Source of the DNA: Chitinophaga agri | GTDB lineage: Bacteria; Bacteroidota; Bacteroidia; Chitinophagales; Chitinophagaceae | Assembly (NCBI RefSeq): GCF_010093065.1 | Contig: NZ_CP048113.1 | Span: 7,706,001 to 7,770,000, forward strand | DNA length: 64,000 bases | Direction of reading: 5' to 3' | Shown: in pieces, positions 55,237-63,422 of the stretch | How positions within the stretch are numbered: position 1 is the first letter of the stretch | Layout: each line of letters begins with the position of its first letter | Made by a program: the position numbers and the translations under genes | The notes under the pieces: generated by a model | What the model saw: only the letters and a program-made list of their open reading frames with translations | Databases searched by the model: none | Told to the model about the DNA's origin: nothing

Positions 55237-56121
55237 ATGCATTCAAGAAGAACATTTATTAAGCAGGCAGGTATCGCATCCGCAGGTATTTTACTGTTTC
55301 CATCATTAGAGAGTCTGGCTGGTTCAAAGCGTGTGAAGAATGTAGGTATCCAGCTGTATACCCTGCGTGACCTGCTGCCCAAAGACGTAAAAGGAGTGAT
55401 CGCACAGGTAGCCGCGGCGGGTTATAAGGAAGTGGAAACCTACGGTTACAGCCAGAAAGGCGGTTTCTGGGGACTGTCTCCAAAAGAGTTCAAAGCCCTG
55501 CTGAAACAACATGGCCTGTCAGCTGTGAGCGGACACGTAGGTCTTGACGGATTTATCAAAGGCGACAGTGCTGATGAACTGAAAGCGAATATTGAAGCAT
55601 TGAAAACAATTGGTGCTCAGTACCTGGTAGTACCATACCTGGGCGACGATATCCGTAAAACTGCGGATGACTATAAGAAAATAGCGCAGAAGCTCAATGA
55701 GGCTGCAGAGATCTGTAAGGCTTCGGGTCTGCAGCTGGGTTATCATAACCACGACTTTGAATTTACAAAGTTTGGCGATACAACCGGTTATAACATCCTG
55801 CTCGATAACACCTCTCCCAAACTGGTAAAATTCGAAATGGACCTCTACTGGGTAGTGCGTGCAGGTTATAAGCCAGCGGACCTGTTTGAGAAATATCCGG
55901 GCAGATTCCCGATGTGGCACGTGAAAGATATGGATAAGAATAATCCTGATCTGAATGCGGAAGTAGGTACAGGTAGCATCGACTATAAAGACATCTTCGC
56001 GAAAGCATCTGTTTCGGGTATGAAGCATTTCTTCGTAGAGCATGAAGATAACTACAAGCCAGATGAACTGGGGTCTATCAAAACCAGCATTACCTATATC
56101 AAGGCGAATCTGGTAAAATAG
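55237..56121 (+). CDS. Sugar phosphate isomerase/epimerase-like TIM barrel, Tat-exported
   Basis: 294 residues. The start HSRRTFIKQAGIA is a textbook twin-arginine signal (SRRTFIK), cleaved near SLAGS. The remainder is an AP-endonuclease-2-type TIM barrel: VGIQLYTLRDLL, GYKEVETYGY, LGYHNHDFEF, MDLYWV and WHVKDMD, with metal-binding Glu and His residues in the usual strands. Such exported barrels are common in Bacteroidota and act on sugars or polyols. No operon partner is seen; a long terminator follows. Confidence 0.92.
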   Translation: MHSRRTFIKQAGIASAGILLFPSLESLAGSKRVKNVGIQLYTLRDLLPKDVKGVIAQVAAAGYKEVETYGYSQKGGFWGLSPKEFKALLKQHGLSAVSGHVGLDGFIKGDSADELKANIEALKTIGAQYLVVPYLGDDIRKTADDYKKIAQKLNEAAEICKASGLQLGYHNHDFEFTKFGDTTGYNILLDNTSPKLVKFEMDLYWVVRAGYKPADLFEKYPGRFPMWHVKDMDKNNPDLNAEVGTGSIDYKDIFAKASVSGMKHFFVEHEDNYKPDELGSIKTSITYIKANLVK

Positions 56122-56142
56122 CCACTGATCTTCGGTTATTAG

Positions 56143-56193
56143 GGTATCAGGCAGCCACTGCAGCGATGCGGGTGGAGGTCTGATACCTTTTTT
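56143..56193 (+). terminator. Long-stem rho-independent terminator of the TIM-barrel gene
   Basis: GGTATCAG (56143-56150) pairs with CTGATACC (56180-56187), with an inner CCAC/GTGG pairing, followed by six T residues. Confidence 0.85.
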
Positions 56194-56382
56194 GTGTAGT
56201 GTCGTATAAGGTATCTGACATAGGTATCGGTAACCAATGTATCTGCGTTTATCTGATCGGCCGTAATAACAGATATCGTTGTTGACCGCTTCCTTTTATT
56301 TATAACGTTATTGTGTGTATGAAATATATGACTTTCCCGGGATGTCGTATATTTATCTTCTTTCATCTAAAGCCGGTTTTCT

Positions 56383-56727
56383 ATGTTAGATCAGGATTTT
56401 TGCGCCTTTCTGGAATATCAGATCAGTAGTGCGTTGCAGCAGCTGCAGCAGGATGAGGGGAAGGGATACTGGTGTGACGGGGTTTTACCATTGCCCACGC
56501 AAGATTATTCTATACAGGCTGTCAACCGTACGCGGGAGATCATACTAAAGGCGTTTATCGGTAAAGACGGGCAGTCGGCGTATATATTGATCTTAAAACT
56601 GGGTAATAAGGCATTTAGCAGGTATTCAAGGAATCTGGATATCACTGCACATATGCCGGACGTCACGGATGCCGGTAGCTGGAATATTGATATGACAGAA
56701 AAGACAATGGAGATCCGGTTCAGGTAG
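56383..56727 (+). CDS. Small hypothetical protein
   Basis: 114 residues, no signal peptide. The N-terminal helix QISSALQQLQQDEG is followed by a short Cys/Trp motif (GYWCDGVLPLP) and a beta-rich part (AYILILKLGNKA). Not recognised. Codon use is native and no in-frame alternative start is better. Confidence 0.72.
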   Translation: MLDQDFCAFLEYQISSALQQLQQDEGKGYWCDGVLPLPTQDYSIQAVNRTREIILKAFIGKDGQSAYILILKLGNKAFSRYSRNLDITAHMPDVTDAGSWNIDMTEKTMEIRFR

Positions 56728-57540
56728 TGGATGGAAAGGCATGGCGTAAAATAGTAGTTCGCCACATGAAAATTGTATACCGATGGGTATGGTAGCTAAT
56801 ACGTCGGGGAGGAAGGTAGCCCATATAGTAGCAGCTAAAGGCTATTGTCACTGCCCGGTTGTCATTTGCGCGGCACGGTTGACCCCGGCATGCCCGGTTT
56901 GTAAGGCGGTGCCTGCTACCGGTGAACCGGTTACTGTTTAACTGACGCAATGGACGGTGTCAGTTGTACGTTTATAAAGAACAATAGACAAAGCGGCCCG
57001 ACGCCGCTCAGGTCGGGCTCCTATGCTGCGGTACAAGCGGTGATACCGTCAGTTGTATTACGATTTAATGTAATGACAGCAATCATGAATGATCATTCTG
57101 CTATTTATTCGTTTTAAAACCGTACCTTTACAGATCATTTGGCTCCTGCCTCGGCTTCTTCTGATTTAGTCTGGATAACTTCTTTTCTTCCTCAGTCTTC
57201 GCTTTTCCAGCTGCCGTATTGCTCACATTTTAAACATTGGTTATGGATAATTTTGTAGGCAGTTTAAGTAGGCAGGCAGCAGTGTATCAGTTATCTGGTC
57301 TATTATCTCCTTTGGAAACGGTATCGCCTGTTAAAGTCGTCACTGGCTTACGGCGGCGTTCAGAGATGTGAAGTGTCGTTATTGTGATACCCGATGAGAT
57401 GGCATCAGCGTAGGCTGTAGAGAATGCTGACAACGTTTGTATAGCGTCATATATGATCGCAATTTAATATTGAATAAGTTAATACGTTCCGCATCGTTCG
57501 CGGTTGCAATATTGCAGTAGTACCTAAAACAGGAAAAACT
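56728..57540. other. 813-base region with one doubtful Cys-rich frame
   Basis: Contains a 52-codon Cys-rich frame (listed), a 12-base perfect palindrome GAATGATCATTC (57087-57098), and an inverted repeat around 57000 (GCCCGAC/GTCGGGC). The last ~300 bases form a long leader before the cold-shock gene. No full promoter or RNA gene is recognised. Confidence 0.5.
56783..56941 (+). CDS. Possible 52-residue Cys-rich microprotein
   Basis: ATG 56783-56785 to TAA 56939-56941 (an internal ATG at 56789 is equally possible). Five cysteines fall at 22, 24, 29, 37 and 40, as CHC, a single C and CPVC, which could bind a metal. The opposite strand is also open over this stretch, so chance cannot be excluded. 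No ribosome site is seen. Confidence 0.3.
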   Translation: MGMVANTSGRKVAHIVAAKGYCHCPVVICAARLTPACPVCKAVPATGEPVTV

Positions 57541-57990
57541 ATGAGTGAGTCTTTTTCAAAAAAAGAACAAAGAAATAAGAAAGCTAAAGCTAAGCAGGAC
57601 AAAGCCCAGAAGATGGCAGACCGCAAGGCTAACAACAACAAGGGTAAGAGTTTGGAAGATATGCTGGCTTATGTAGATGAGAATGGTAATCTTAGTCCCG
57701 TACCGCCAAAAACGAGAAATACGGAGGACATTTCGTTAGAAGATATTAATATCGGAGCTACGCCAAGACCTGCCGAAGATCCTACCAGGACCGGATTTGT
57801 TTCCTTCTTTAATTTCTCCAAAGGGTTTGGATTTATTACAGATGACAAATCAAAGGAAAGTGTGTTCTTCCACATTAATCAGTTAGCACAACCCGTAAAC
57901 GAAAAAGATAAGGTTTCTTTTTTAATGGAAAGAACTCCACGTGGATATAGCGCTGTTAATGTTACAAAGATTGATGCCAAAGGCAAATAA
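57541..57990 (+). CDS. Cold-shock-domain protein with basic N-terminal extension
   Basis: 149 residues. An N-terminal ~80-residue extension rich in Lys, Arg, Gln and Asn (FSKKEQRNKKAKAKQDKAQK) leads to a cold-shock domain (about 84-147) with RNP1 KGFGFI and RNP2 VFFHI. It should bind single-stranded RNA or DNA. Long leaders are typical for cold-shock genes and may respond to temperature, but no structure was verified here. Confidence 0.92.
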   Translation: MSESFSKKEQRNKKAKAKQDKAQKMADRKANNNKGKSLEDMLAYVDENGNLSPVPPKTRNTEDISLEDINIGATPRPAEDPTRTGFVSFFNFSKGFGFITDDKSKESVFFHINQLAQPVNEKDKVSFLMERTPRGYSAVNVTKIDAKGK

Positions 57991-58119
57991 GATCTTTCAG
58001 CATAATCGTTATATCAGACAGTAGCAGGCACATGCTATTGAATTAAGCTATCGTTGGTGAGAATCATACTAGTGATTTCTCATCAACCATCTGCTTAATG
58101 TGCCAGATGCTCCCCCCTT

Positions 58120-58461
58120 TTATCTGCCCATTACTTTCTTTCTATGGGATAACCCCCAGAAATGCAGCTCGTCAAGGACTTTCTCCAGTGAAAGGCCATG
58201 AGGGGTGATCGTGTATTCTACCATAGGCGGAAAGGTATCATATACTTCTCTTTTAATCAGTTTATTGGCTTCCAGGCTTTTTAATTCCTTCGACAGTGTT
58301 TTGTCTGTAATGCCGTTGACCGCTTTAGAGATCTCCCCGAACCGTTTAGGTGCCCCTTCGGATAAGGCAAAGAGGATCAGTAGCTTCCATTTGCCTTCCA
58401 ATGCTTCCAGTGCATCCCTGATAGACAGCATTGTTTTAGGACACCCACCTTTTGCTAACAT
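58120..58461 (-). CDS. HxlR-family winged-helix regulator
   Basis: 113 residues with EALEGKWKLLILFAL, RFGEISKAVNGITDKTLSKEL and EYTITPHGLSL. One Cys (C7) lies before the helix-turn-helix, as in redox- or electrophile-sensing members. Divergent from a DoxX-like membrane protein, with an operator array 8 bases before its start, it almost certainly represses itself and that gene. Confidence 0.92.
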   Translation of the reverse strand: MLAKGGCPKTMLSIRDALEALEGKWKLLILFALSEGAPKRFGEISKAVNGITDKTLSKELKSLEANKLIKREVYDTFPPMVEYTITPHGLSLEKVLDELHFWGLSHRKKVMGR

Positions 58462-58468
58462 ATATAAC

Positions 58469-58531
58469 GCTTTACTTTCCTGTGGGATAGCGCTATCCGG
58501 TTGGATAGTACTATCGATCGGATAGTAAAGC
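58469..58531. promoter_or_regulatory. Symmetric operator array between hxlR-like and doxX-like genes
   Basis: The array reads GCTTTACTTTCC (58469-58480), the 14-base palindrome GGATAGCGCTATCC (58485-58498), the near-palindrome GGATAGTACTATCG (58503-58516) and GGATAGTAAAGC (58520-58531). The outer pair are reverse complements with one mismatch, so the array is symmetric about position 58500. GGATAG recurs every 17-18 bases. Confidence 0.8.
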
Positions 58532-58565
58532 TAGGTAATTTCGGCGGCAATTACTTTAAAGCAAT

Positions 58566-58952
58566 ATGACAAACACAACATCTGTATCGAAAACACTGAA
58601 CGTATTCCTGTGGATAGCACAATGGCTGTTAGCCATAACGTTGCTGTGGGCTGCTACGATGAAATTATCTAAGTCTGCCGGCGAACTGGCTGCTATGTGG
58701 CCCTGGACAGCTGCACATCCCGTATTGGTGAAGGTAACGGGTATCATAGACCTACTGGCCGCTTCAGGACTTGTACTGCCCCTACTCTTACGCATAAGGC
58801 CACAACTGACGCTGCTTGCCGCTTATGGCGTGATGGCACTGATGCTGTCAGCCTGTATCTTTCATATAATGAGGGGAGAGGCACCTGCTATCGGTTTTAA
58901 TGTGGTAGTGGGCGCGATAGCAGCGTTTATTGCCTGGGGGCGGCGACGTTAG
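58566..58952 (+). CDS. DoxX-like membrane protein
   Basis: 128 residues, four transmembrane segments, with the N-terminal LNVFLWIAQWLLAITLLWAA and MKLSKSAGELAAMWPW of the DoxX_2 type. Such proteins are often controlled by HxlR regulators and tied to redox or electrophile stress, as here by a divergent HxlR gene. The exact transport or redox role is not known. Confidence 0.9.
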   Translation: MTNTTSVSKTLNVFLWIAQWLLAITLLWAATMKLSKSAGELAAMWPWTAAHPVLVKVTGIIDLLAASGLVLPLLLRIRPQLTLLAAYGVMALMLSACIFHIMRGEAPAIGFNVVVGAIAAFIAWGRRR

Positions 58953-59032
58953 TGGCAGGAGTGGAGCAGTGGATACAGGGGCGCGCTGATCTCTCTGCTG
59001 TAGAGCGTCACGGGCTGCTGACAGGAGATGCA

Positions 59033-59059
59033 GGCGGGCCTTTATTTTAAGGGCCCGCC
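59033..59059. terminator. Hairpin between convergent genes
   Basis: GGCGGGCC (59033-59040) pairs with GGCCCGCC (59052-59059), with an AT-rich loop. It separates the convergent doxX-like and 191-residue genes and may stop transcription in both directions. Confidence 0.65.
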
Positions 59060-59066
59060 TACGTAT

Positions 59067-59642
59067 TTAGCGTACTATATACATCAGATCCTCGAAGTCG
59101 TGTGCCCCCACGAATACAGGCACATTCGTCCAGGCGGCCTTGCCCTTTTGTGCCGTTACGGTCAGCTTCACCAGTTCATGTAAGCGCAGTACAACGAGAT
59201 ATTCATGTAATTCACATGCCTGCCGCAGGTTATTATCCCGGTAGCCTTCCGACTGCATATACTGCTGGTTAGCCTTCTGCAGGGCCTCAAAACCCGTGAT
59301 CGTCGGACTTTCGGTTGACTCCCCGCTGAATTCGGTCAGCCATTCAAAATTGCCCGGACTATTCAGTGTATCATAGGCCAGCAGGTGAATAAACCAGCGT
59401 TCATATTGCGTAGAAAAACTGTTCATTTCAACATAGATGGCCTTTACATCCATCTCTTCCTCTGTTATCATGGTCTCATAGAAGCTGTTCAGAAATTTGG
59501 TCAGGCCCGGCTGCAGGTGCAACAGGTTCTTTCCGATGATTTGGTGGAAGTCCGTTTGCGGTAACTGACTGAGTGCAGCTTCTGTCTCTCTGATAGCGTC
59601 TTCTATCTTTCCGGCTTGTATGAGTTCCTGAATTTGTTCCAT
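59067..59642 (-). CDS. Hypothetical helical protein
   Basis: 191 residues, not recognised. The start EQIQELIQAGKIEDAIRE looks like a short TPR-type helix pair. The middle is Trp/Tyr-rich (STQYERWFIHLLAYD) and the C-terminus ends in beta strands (WTNVPVFVGAHDFEDLMYIV). No signal peptide. The layout would fit a small cytoplasmic binding protein. Confidence 0.75.
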   Translation of the reverse strand: MEQIQELIQAGKIEDAIRETEAALSQLPQTDFHQIIGKNLLHLQPGLTKFLNSFYETMITEEEMDVKAIYVEMNSFSTQYERWFIHLLAYDTLNSPGNFEWLTEFSGESTESPTITGFEALQKANQQYMQSEGYRDNNLRQACELHEYLVVLRLHELVKLTVTAQKGKAAWTNVPVFVGAHDFEDLMYIVR

Positions 59643-59707
59643 GATCTTATTGGTTAGGCTGCAAAGAAAGGTAATAATCTCATAAATACCGTGAAGACCC
59701 TAAAACA

Positions 59708-59905
59708 GTGCACGGGCAAAAGTTGTTGGATGACTTACAGTCAGCATCGCTGGGCGGAGCGTTTATTCTAAATGGCAAGCAACTAACGGCAACGGTAAAA
59801 AAGGCGCTCGTGCCAGGACTGTTTAAGGTGAAAGTCATGATCCCGGCGGCCGGTGATGCGCCTATAGTCGTCTGGACATTTGCATCATTATACCTTGTGC
59901 GCTAA
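59708..59905 (+). CDS. Possible 65-residue protein or gene fragment
   Basis: Starts at GTG 59708-59710, with no ribosome site, and runs to TAA 59903-59905, overlapping the next gene's 3' end by 18 bases. Codon use looks native and the product (ASLGGAFILNGKQLTATVKK, then VKVMIPAAGD) is plausible, with no recognised family. It may be a truncated remnant. Confidence 0.35.
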   Translation: MHGQKLLDDLQSASLGGAFILNGKQLTATVKKALVPGLFKVKVMIPAAGDAPIVVWTFASLYLVR

Positions 59906-60667
59906 AGCAATTGCAACCCCGATCAGCACGGCAATGATCATAAACGACAGACAGCCCAGCAAATAGGCAGCCAGCGAAAGCAGATAACTCCCCAGCTTTC
60001 TGCCATTAAAAAACTGTCCTATTGCCCACGCACTATACACGAACATAAGGGGGCCGGATACTTTGGTCAGGTTACTGCCGGTTAATCCTTCCGCAACGGC
60101 AAATACTGCTAGTAACAGCATGCTTGTCCCCATGACGAAACACAGCATGATCAGTACTTCAAAGAAGTTGTAGTCGCTTTTCCGGAAGAACAGCTTTAGC
60201 CATACCGCGATGCAGGCGCCCATAAGAATGTTGGCATATCCATAGTGTCCCTGTATCCAGTTCATGATCCCCGATACTGCTGGCTGTGCTGGTGCATCGG
60301 CACTCATATAATGATTTTCTGTATGAAAGTAGTGCGCAACGATCGTGTAGATGAGGGAGGTAATAATAATGAAGATCACCGGTTTAACCAGCCGGCTCCT
60401 GTCATCTGAGATAAACGACCTGATATTTTTCCCCGGCTGGGTCAACAGTGCCCTGATGGTATACAGAATGCCTTTTTCGAAGTGTAGTATATGCTGGATC
60501 TCATGGACAATATAATGCGCATCCACTCTTTTTAAGGTAACAGGCGTGCCACATTTACCGCAGTAACTATCACTGACAGTCTCCTGACAGTGTCTGCAAA
60601 TCGTTGTATCGTCCACCAGGGGGTGCATTTTGCGCAGTTGTTCGGTGCCGGCGCTTGCTAGTTCCAT
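59888..60667 (-). CDS. DUF3667 zinc-ribbon membrane protein
   Basis: 259 residues. A zinc ribbon near residues 24-42 (CRHC and CGKC), then the DUF3667 signature with IQHILHFEKGILYTIRALL and PGKNIRSFISDDRSRLVKP, and about five transmembrane segments. The family is common in Bacteroidota and of unknown function. ATG 60628 is an alternative start that removes 13 residues. Confidence 0.9.
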   Translation of the reverse strand: MELASAGTEQLRKMHPLVDDTTICRHCQETVSDSYCGKCGTPVTLKRVDAHYIVHEIQHILHFEKGILYTIRALLTQPGKNIRSFISDDRSRLVKPVIFIIITSLIYTIVAHYFHTENHYMSADAPAQPAVSGIMNWIQGHYGYANILMGACIAVWLKLFFRKSDYNFFEVLIMLCFVMGTSMLLLAVFAVAEGLTGSNLTKVSGPLMFVYSAWAIGQFFNGRKLGSYLLSLAAYLLGCLSFMIIAVLIGVAIALAHKV

Positions 60668-60706
60668 AATACAATAGGTATTTTCATCAAAAGTGAAAAC
60701 AAAAAA

Positions 60707-60738
60707 TTTGCGAAACCCTACACTAGAGTGTAAATTTA
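60707..60738 (+). promoter_or_regulatory. Promoter of the LuxR-type gene with internal palindrome
   Basis: TTTG (60707-60710), 20 bases, then TAAATTTA (60731-60738), one mismatch from the Bacteroidota -33/-7 consensus. The spacer contains TACACTAGAGTGTA (60719-60732), two perfect 6-base arms around AG, overlapping the -7 box, as expected for a repressor site. Confidence 0.5.
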
Positions 60739-60758
60739 TATTCGAGTAAATGTATTAA

Positions 60759-61511
60759 ATGAAGAATAGTTCCAGCTTACTGACAAGGAATAAGTTAGGG
60801 GCGGTCCAGGAGGCAGACCAGGATACGCAGCACTACCTGGAGGTGGTAAAGGCATTTGCCCGGCTTACCTACGAAAGCGTGTACGTGATCGATTATACCG
60901 ATATGTCATTTGAGTATGTATCAGATAATCCATTGTTTTTGTGCGGGTATTCCTCCGAAGAAGTACTGCAGCTGGGATATGAATTCTACTTTCGCCACGT
61001 CCCTGAAAAGGACCTGGAGATGCTGTCGCGGATCAATGAAGCTGGCTTTGACTTTTATGCTAATATTCCTGTGGATGAAAGAAAACACTACAGTATCACC
61101 TATGATTTCCACCTGATAAACAAAGAGGGAAAACAGGTGCTGATTAACCATAAGCTGACGCCACTTTTCCTTACCGTGGATGGCAAAATGTGGAAGTCCA
61201 TGTGTATCGTATCATTGTCTCCTCATCAGTCAGCCGGTAACGCGCGTATCTATAGACAGGGAGCAGGCGACCTGTGGGAGCTGAACCCGGGCACCAGAAC
61301 GTGGCATAAAATGGAAAAGCCGGTGCTTACTGAAAGGGAGATAGAGGTATTACGTTTACACGCACAGGGACTCAATATTAACCAGATTGCCGAGCGGTTG
61401 TTTGTCGTTCCTGATACAATTAAATACTACCGGCGACGTATATTTGAACGGCTGCAGGTCACTAATATCGTAGAAGCGCTGTCTTACGCGGTTAACAGTA
61501 AACTCATTTAA
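60759..61511 (+). CDS. PAS-LuxR transcriptional regulator
   Basis: 250 residues. A PAS-like sensor region (about 36-150, VIDYTDMSFEYVSDNPLF and GYSSEEVLQLG) is followed by a LuxR helix-turn-helix (about 186-250, LTEREIEVLRLHAQGLNINQ). No receiver domain or transmembrane segment. The PAS domain would bind a small ligand or cofactor in the cytoplasm. The stop overlaps the convergent AraC gene's stop by four bases. Confidence 0.92.
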   Translation: MKNSSSLLTRNKLGAVQEADQDTQHYLEVVKAFARLTYESVYVIDYTDMSFEYVSDNPLFLCGYSSEEVLQLGYEFYFRHVPEKDLEMLSRINEAGFDFYANIPVDERKHYSITYDFHLINKEGKQVLINHKLTPLFLTVDGKMWKSMCIVSLSPHQSAGNARIYRQGAGDLWELNPGTRTWHKMEKPVLTEREIEVLRLHAQGLNINQIAERLFVVPDTIKYYRRRIFERLQVTNIVEALSYAVNSKLI

Positions 61512-62317
61512 TCCCACGCTGTAGGCGCTTTACCAAATTTCTTCTTAAAAGAGTGAGAGAAATGGGACAGGCTCTCAAATCCCAGGTCAAGATAAATAGC
61601 CGACGGCTTTTTACGCTTGCTCTCTATCAGATGCCGGGCCTCCGTAAGCCTTCTTTCCAGTAGCCACTGCCGTGGAGCCATGTCGAATATTTTCTGGAAG
61701 TCGCGTTTAAACCCTGCAAGACTTCTGCCCGTAAGCTGCGCAAATTTCTCCACCGGGATATTATAGTGAAAGTTGCTGCGCATGAACTTTTCCAGATCTA
61801 TTTTATAAGGCTCTGAAAAGTCAAACAGAAAGTCCCTGAGGGCAGGTATGTTGTTAAGAAGGATATATACCGCTTCTTTCACTTTAAGCATTCCCACATG
61901 GCGGGTTATTTTCTCATCCGGATGCCGGACATAGGGAAGTAAGGACTGGAAGAACGCATGCAGGAACTCATTGCCCGGAATATTGATACACGCAGGTCCC
62001 GTATATTTATGATGCACCTCTATCTGTTCCTCCAGCGCGATCTGCCTGAGTAATTCCTCCTGTAGCCGGATCACAATGGTCTGATAAATTCCCCCTTCCG
62101 CAGGAACTTTCGTGATTTCTCCCAGTTGATTTTTCTGTACCAGCAGCATTTCCCCCCGCTGAATAGAAATGTGCTGTGTGGCAGTCTCCAGGTGAAAAGT
62201 ACCAGAGACCTGTAAGATCAGCGTGTTGTGCTCCATGAATGCTATTTTCTCCTTCCTCATGGACGAGTGATAGGAGAAGAAGAGCACGCCGGGAATTATT
62301 TCGGAACGATTGATCAT
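61508..62317 (-). CDS. AraC-family transcriptional regulator
   Basis: 269 residues from ATG 62315-62317. An upstream in-frame start at 62431 would run 71 bases into the reductase gene and is rejected. The N-terminal ~150 residues form a cupin-like sensor part (HNTLILQVSGTFHLE, GEMLLVQKNQLG); the C-terminal part is the double helix-turn-helix (GRSLAGFKRDFQKIF, then YLDLGFESLSHFSHSFKKKF). It probably regulates the neighbouring reductase on the same strand. Confidence 0.93.
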   Translation of the reverse strand: MINRSEIIPGVLFFSYHSSMRKEKIAFMEHNTLILQVSGTFHLETATQHISIQRGEMLLVQKNQLGEITKVPAEGGIYQTIVIRLQEELLRQIALEEQIEVHHKYTGPACINIPGNEFLHAFFQSLLPYVRHPDEKITRHVGMLKVKEAVYILLNNIPALRDFLFDFSEPYKIDLEKFMRSNFHYNIPVEKFAQLTGRSLAGFKRDFQKIFDMAPRQWLLERRLTEARHLIESKRKKPSAIYLDLGFESLSHFSHSFKKKFGKAPTAWD

Positions 62318-62360
62318 AATGTAAAGATAGGAAAGAGAAGGGGCTTGTAAGCCCCCCTCA

Positions 62361-63338
62361 TTATCGCTGAAGGTAGGTGCCTCCGAGTATCGCGTTTTGA
62401 GAAAAATGGGTGTTAAGCGTATGCATTTCATCAGGCGTAAATACTATCTCCATTGCCTGTATGTTTTCCGGCAGCCTTGATCTCCGGCTCATACTGACCA
62501 GTGGCATGATATGATCGCCCTGTGCATTTACCCAGGCAATCGCCAGTTGTGTCGGCGTAAGTCCTTTATCCTTTGCCATCTGCTTTAATACTTCCACTTT
62601 TTCCAGGTTCTTTACCAGGTTGTCCCCCTGAAAGCGGGAGAAGTGGTGGCGATAGTCATTTTCAGGAAGTGGGGCTTTTAAATCGCCGGTCAGTAAGCCT
62701 TCTGCGGTATTCGCAAATGCCACAACGCCTATTCCCAGTGCTTTGGCCGTGGGAAGCAGGTCACTTTCTATCTGGCGGTCGGCCAGCGAGTAGCCTATTT
62801 CCAGTGCTGCTACGGGATGAATACTATGAGCTTTACGCAGCTGGTCGGCAGTTATTTCCGAGACGCCGAGATGACGCACCTTTCCCTCTTTTATCAGATC
62901 GGCGACAGTGCCGATCACATCTTCAACAGGAACACTGTTATCCAGCCGGCAGGGTTGGTAGAGATCGATGGTATCCACTCCCAGTCGTACCAGGGAGTAA
63001 TTAATGAAGTTTTTGATAGCGATAGGACGGAGGTCTAATCCGAGTACCTTGCCACCGTAAAAGATCGCACCAAACTTAACACTGATAAAAGCGTCATCCC
63101 TTCTGCCTTTGATCGCTTTACCCACCAGCATTTCATTGTGCCCGCTGCCATAAAAGTCGCCTGTATTCAGGAAATTGATGCCGCTGTCCAGCGCCATTTC
63201 TATTGTAGCAATACTCTCGTTCTCGTCGGTTGCGGCGCGTCCCCAGGTAGAGGACATACGCATACAGCCCAAACCCAGTTTAGACACGAGTGGCCCGTTA
63301 TTGCCCAGGGCGATCTTTGTTATTGTTGTCATTGCCAT
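62361..63338 (-). CDS. Aldo/keto reductase with altered catalytic tetrad
   Basis: 325 residues from ATG 63336-63338; GTG 63359 is in frame but weaker. The fold is complete (LGLGCMRMSS at the start, WVNAQG and PLVSMSRRSRL near the end). Compared with normal members the tetrad is changed: Asp is Asn (N58 in LNTGDFYG), Y63 and K88 remain, and the catalytic His is Cys (C130 in YQPCRLD). The subfamily with LNTGDFYG is widespread, so these changes are probably functional. It lies upstream of the AraC gene by 43 bases on the same strand. Confidence 0.92.
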   Translation of the reverse strand: MAMTTITKIALGNNGPLVSKLGLGCMRMSSTWGRAATDENESIATIEMALDSGINFLNTGDFYGSGHNEMLVGKAIKGRRDDAFISVKFGAIFYGGKVLGLDLRPIAIKNFINYSLVRLGVDTIDLYQPCRLDNSVPVEDVIGTVADLIKEGKVRHLGVSEITADQLRKAHSIHPVAALEIGYSLADRQIESDLLPTAKALGIGVVAFANTAEGLLTGDLKAPLPENDYRHHFSRFQGDNLVKNLEKVEVLKQMAKDKGLTPTQLAIAWVNAQGDHIMPLVSMSRRSRLPENIQAMEIVFTPDEMHTLNTHFSQNAILGGTYLQR

Positions 63339-63422
63339 TATTAATTGATTTGATGACACAAAGATCCACTTTTGATAGCGGTCCTATTTTCCTTAATGGC
63401 TCAAATTACTTGCCTGGACGGC

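Noticed and set aside
56995..57022. GC-rich inverted repeat near 57010 as a terminator
   Set aside because: The stem is short and there is no T-tract or gene directly upstream.
57128..57226. 32-residue Lys/Glu-rich minus-strand frame with GTG start
   Set aside because: Too short and compositionally biased, no ribosome site, no family; listed only as part of the gap.
62318..62431. Longer start for the AraC gene at 62431
   Set aside because: It would run 71 bases into the reductase coding region and add residues unlike AraC N-termini.
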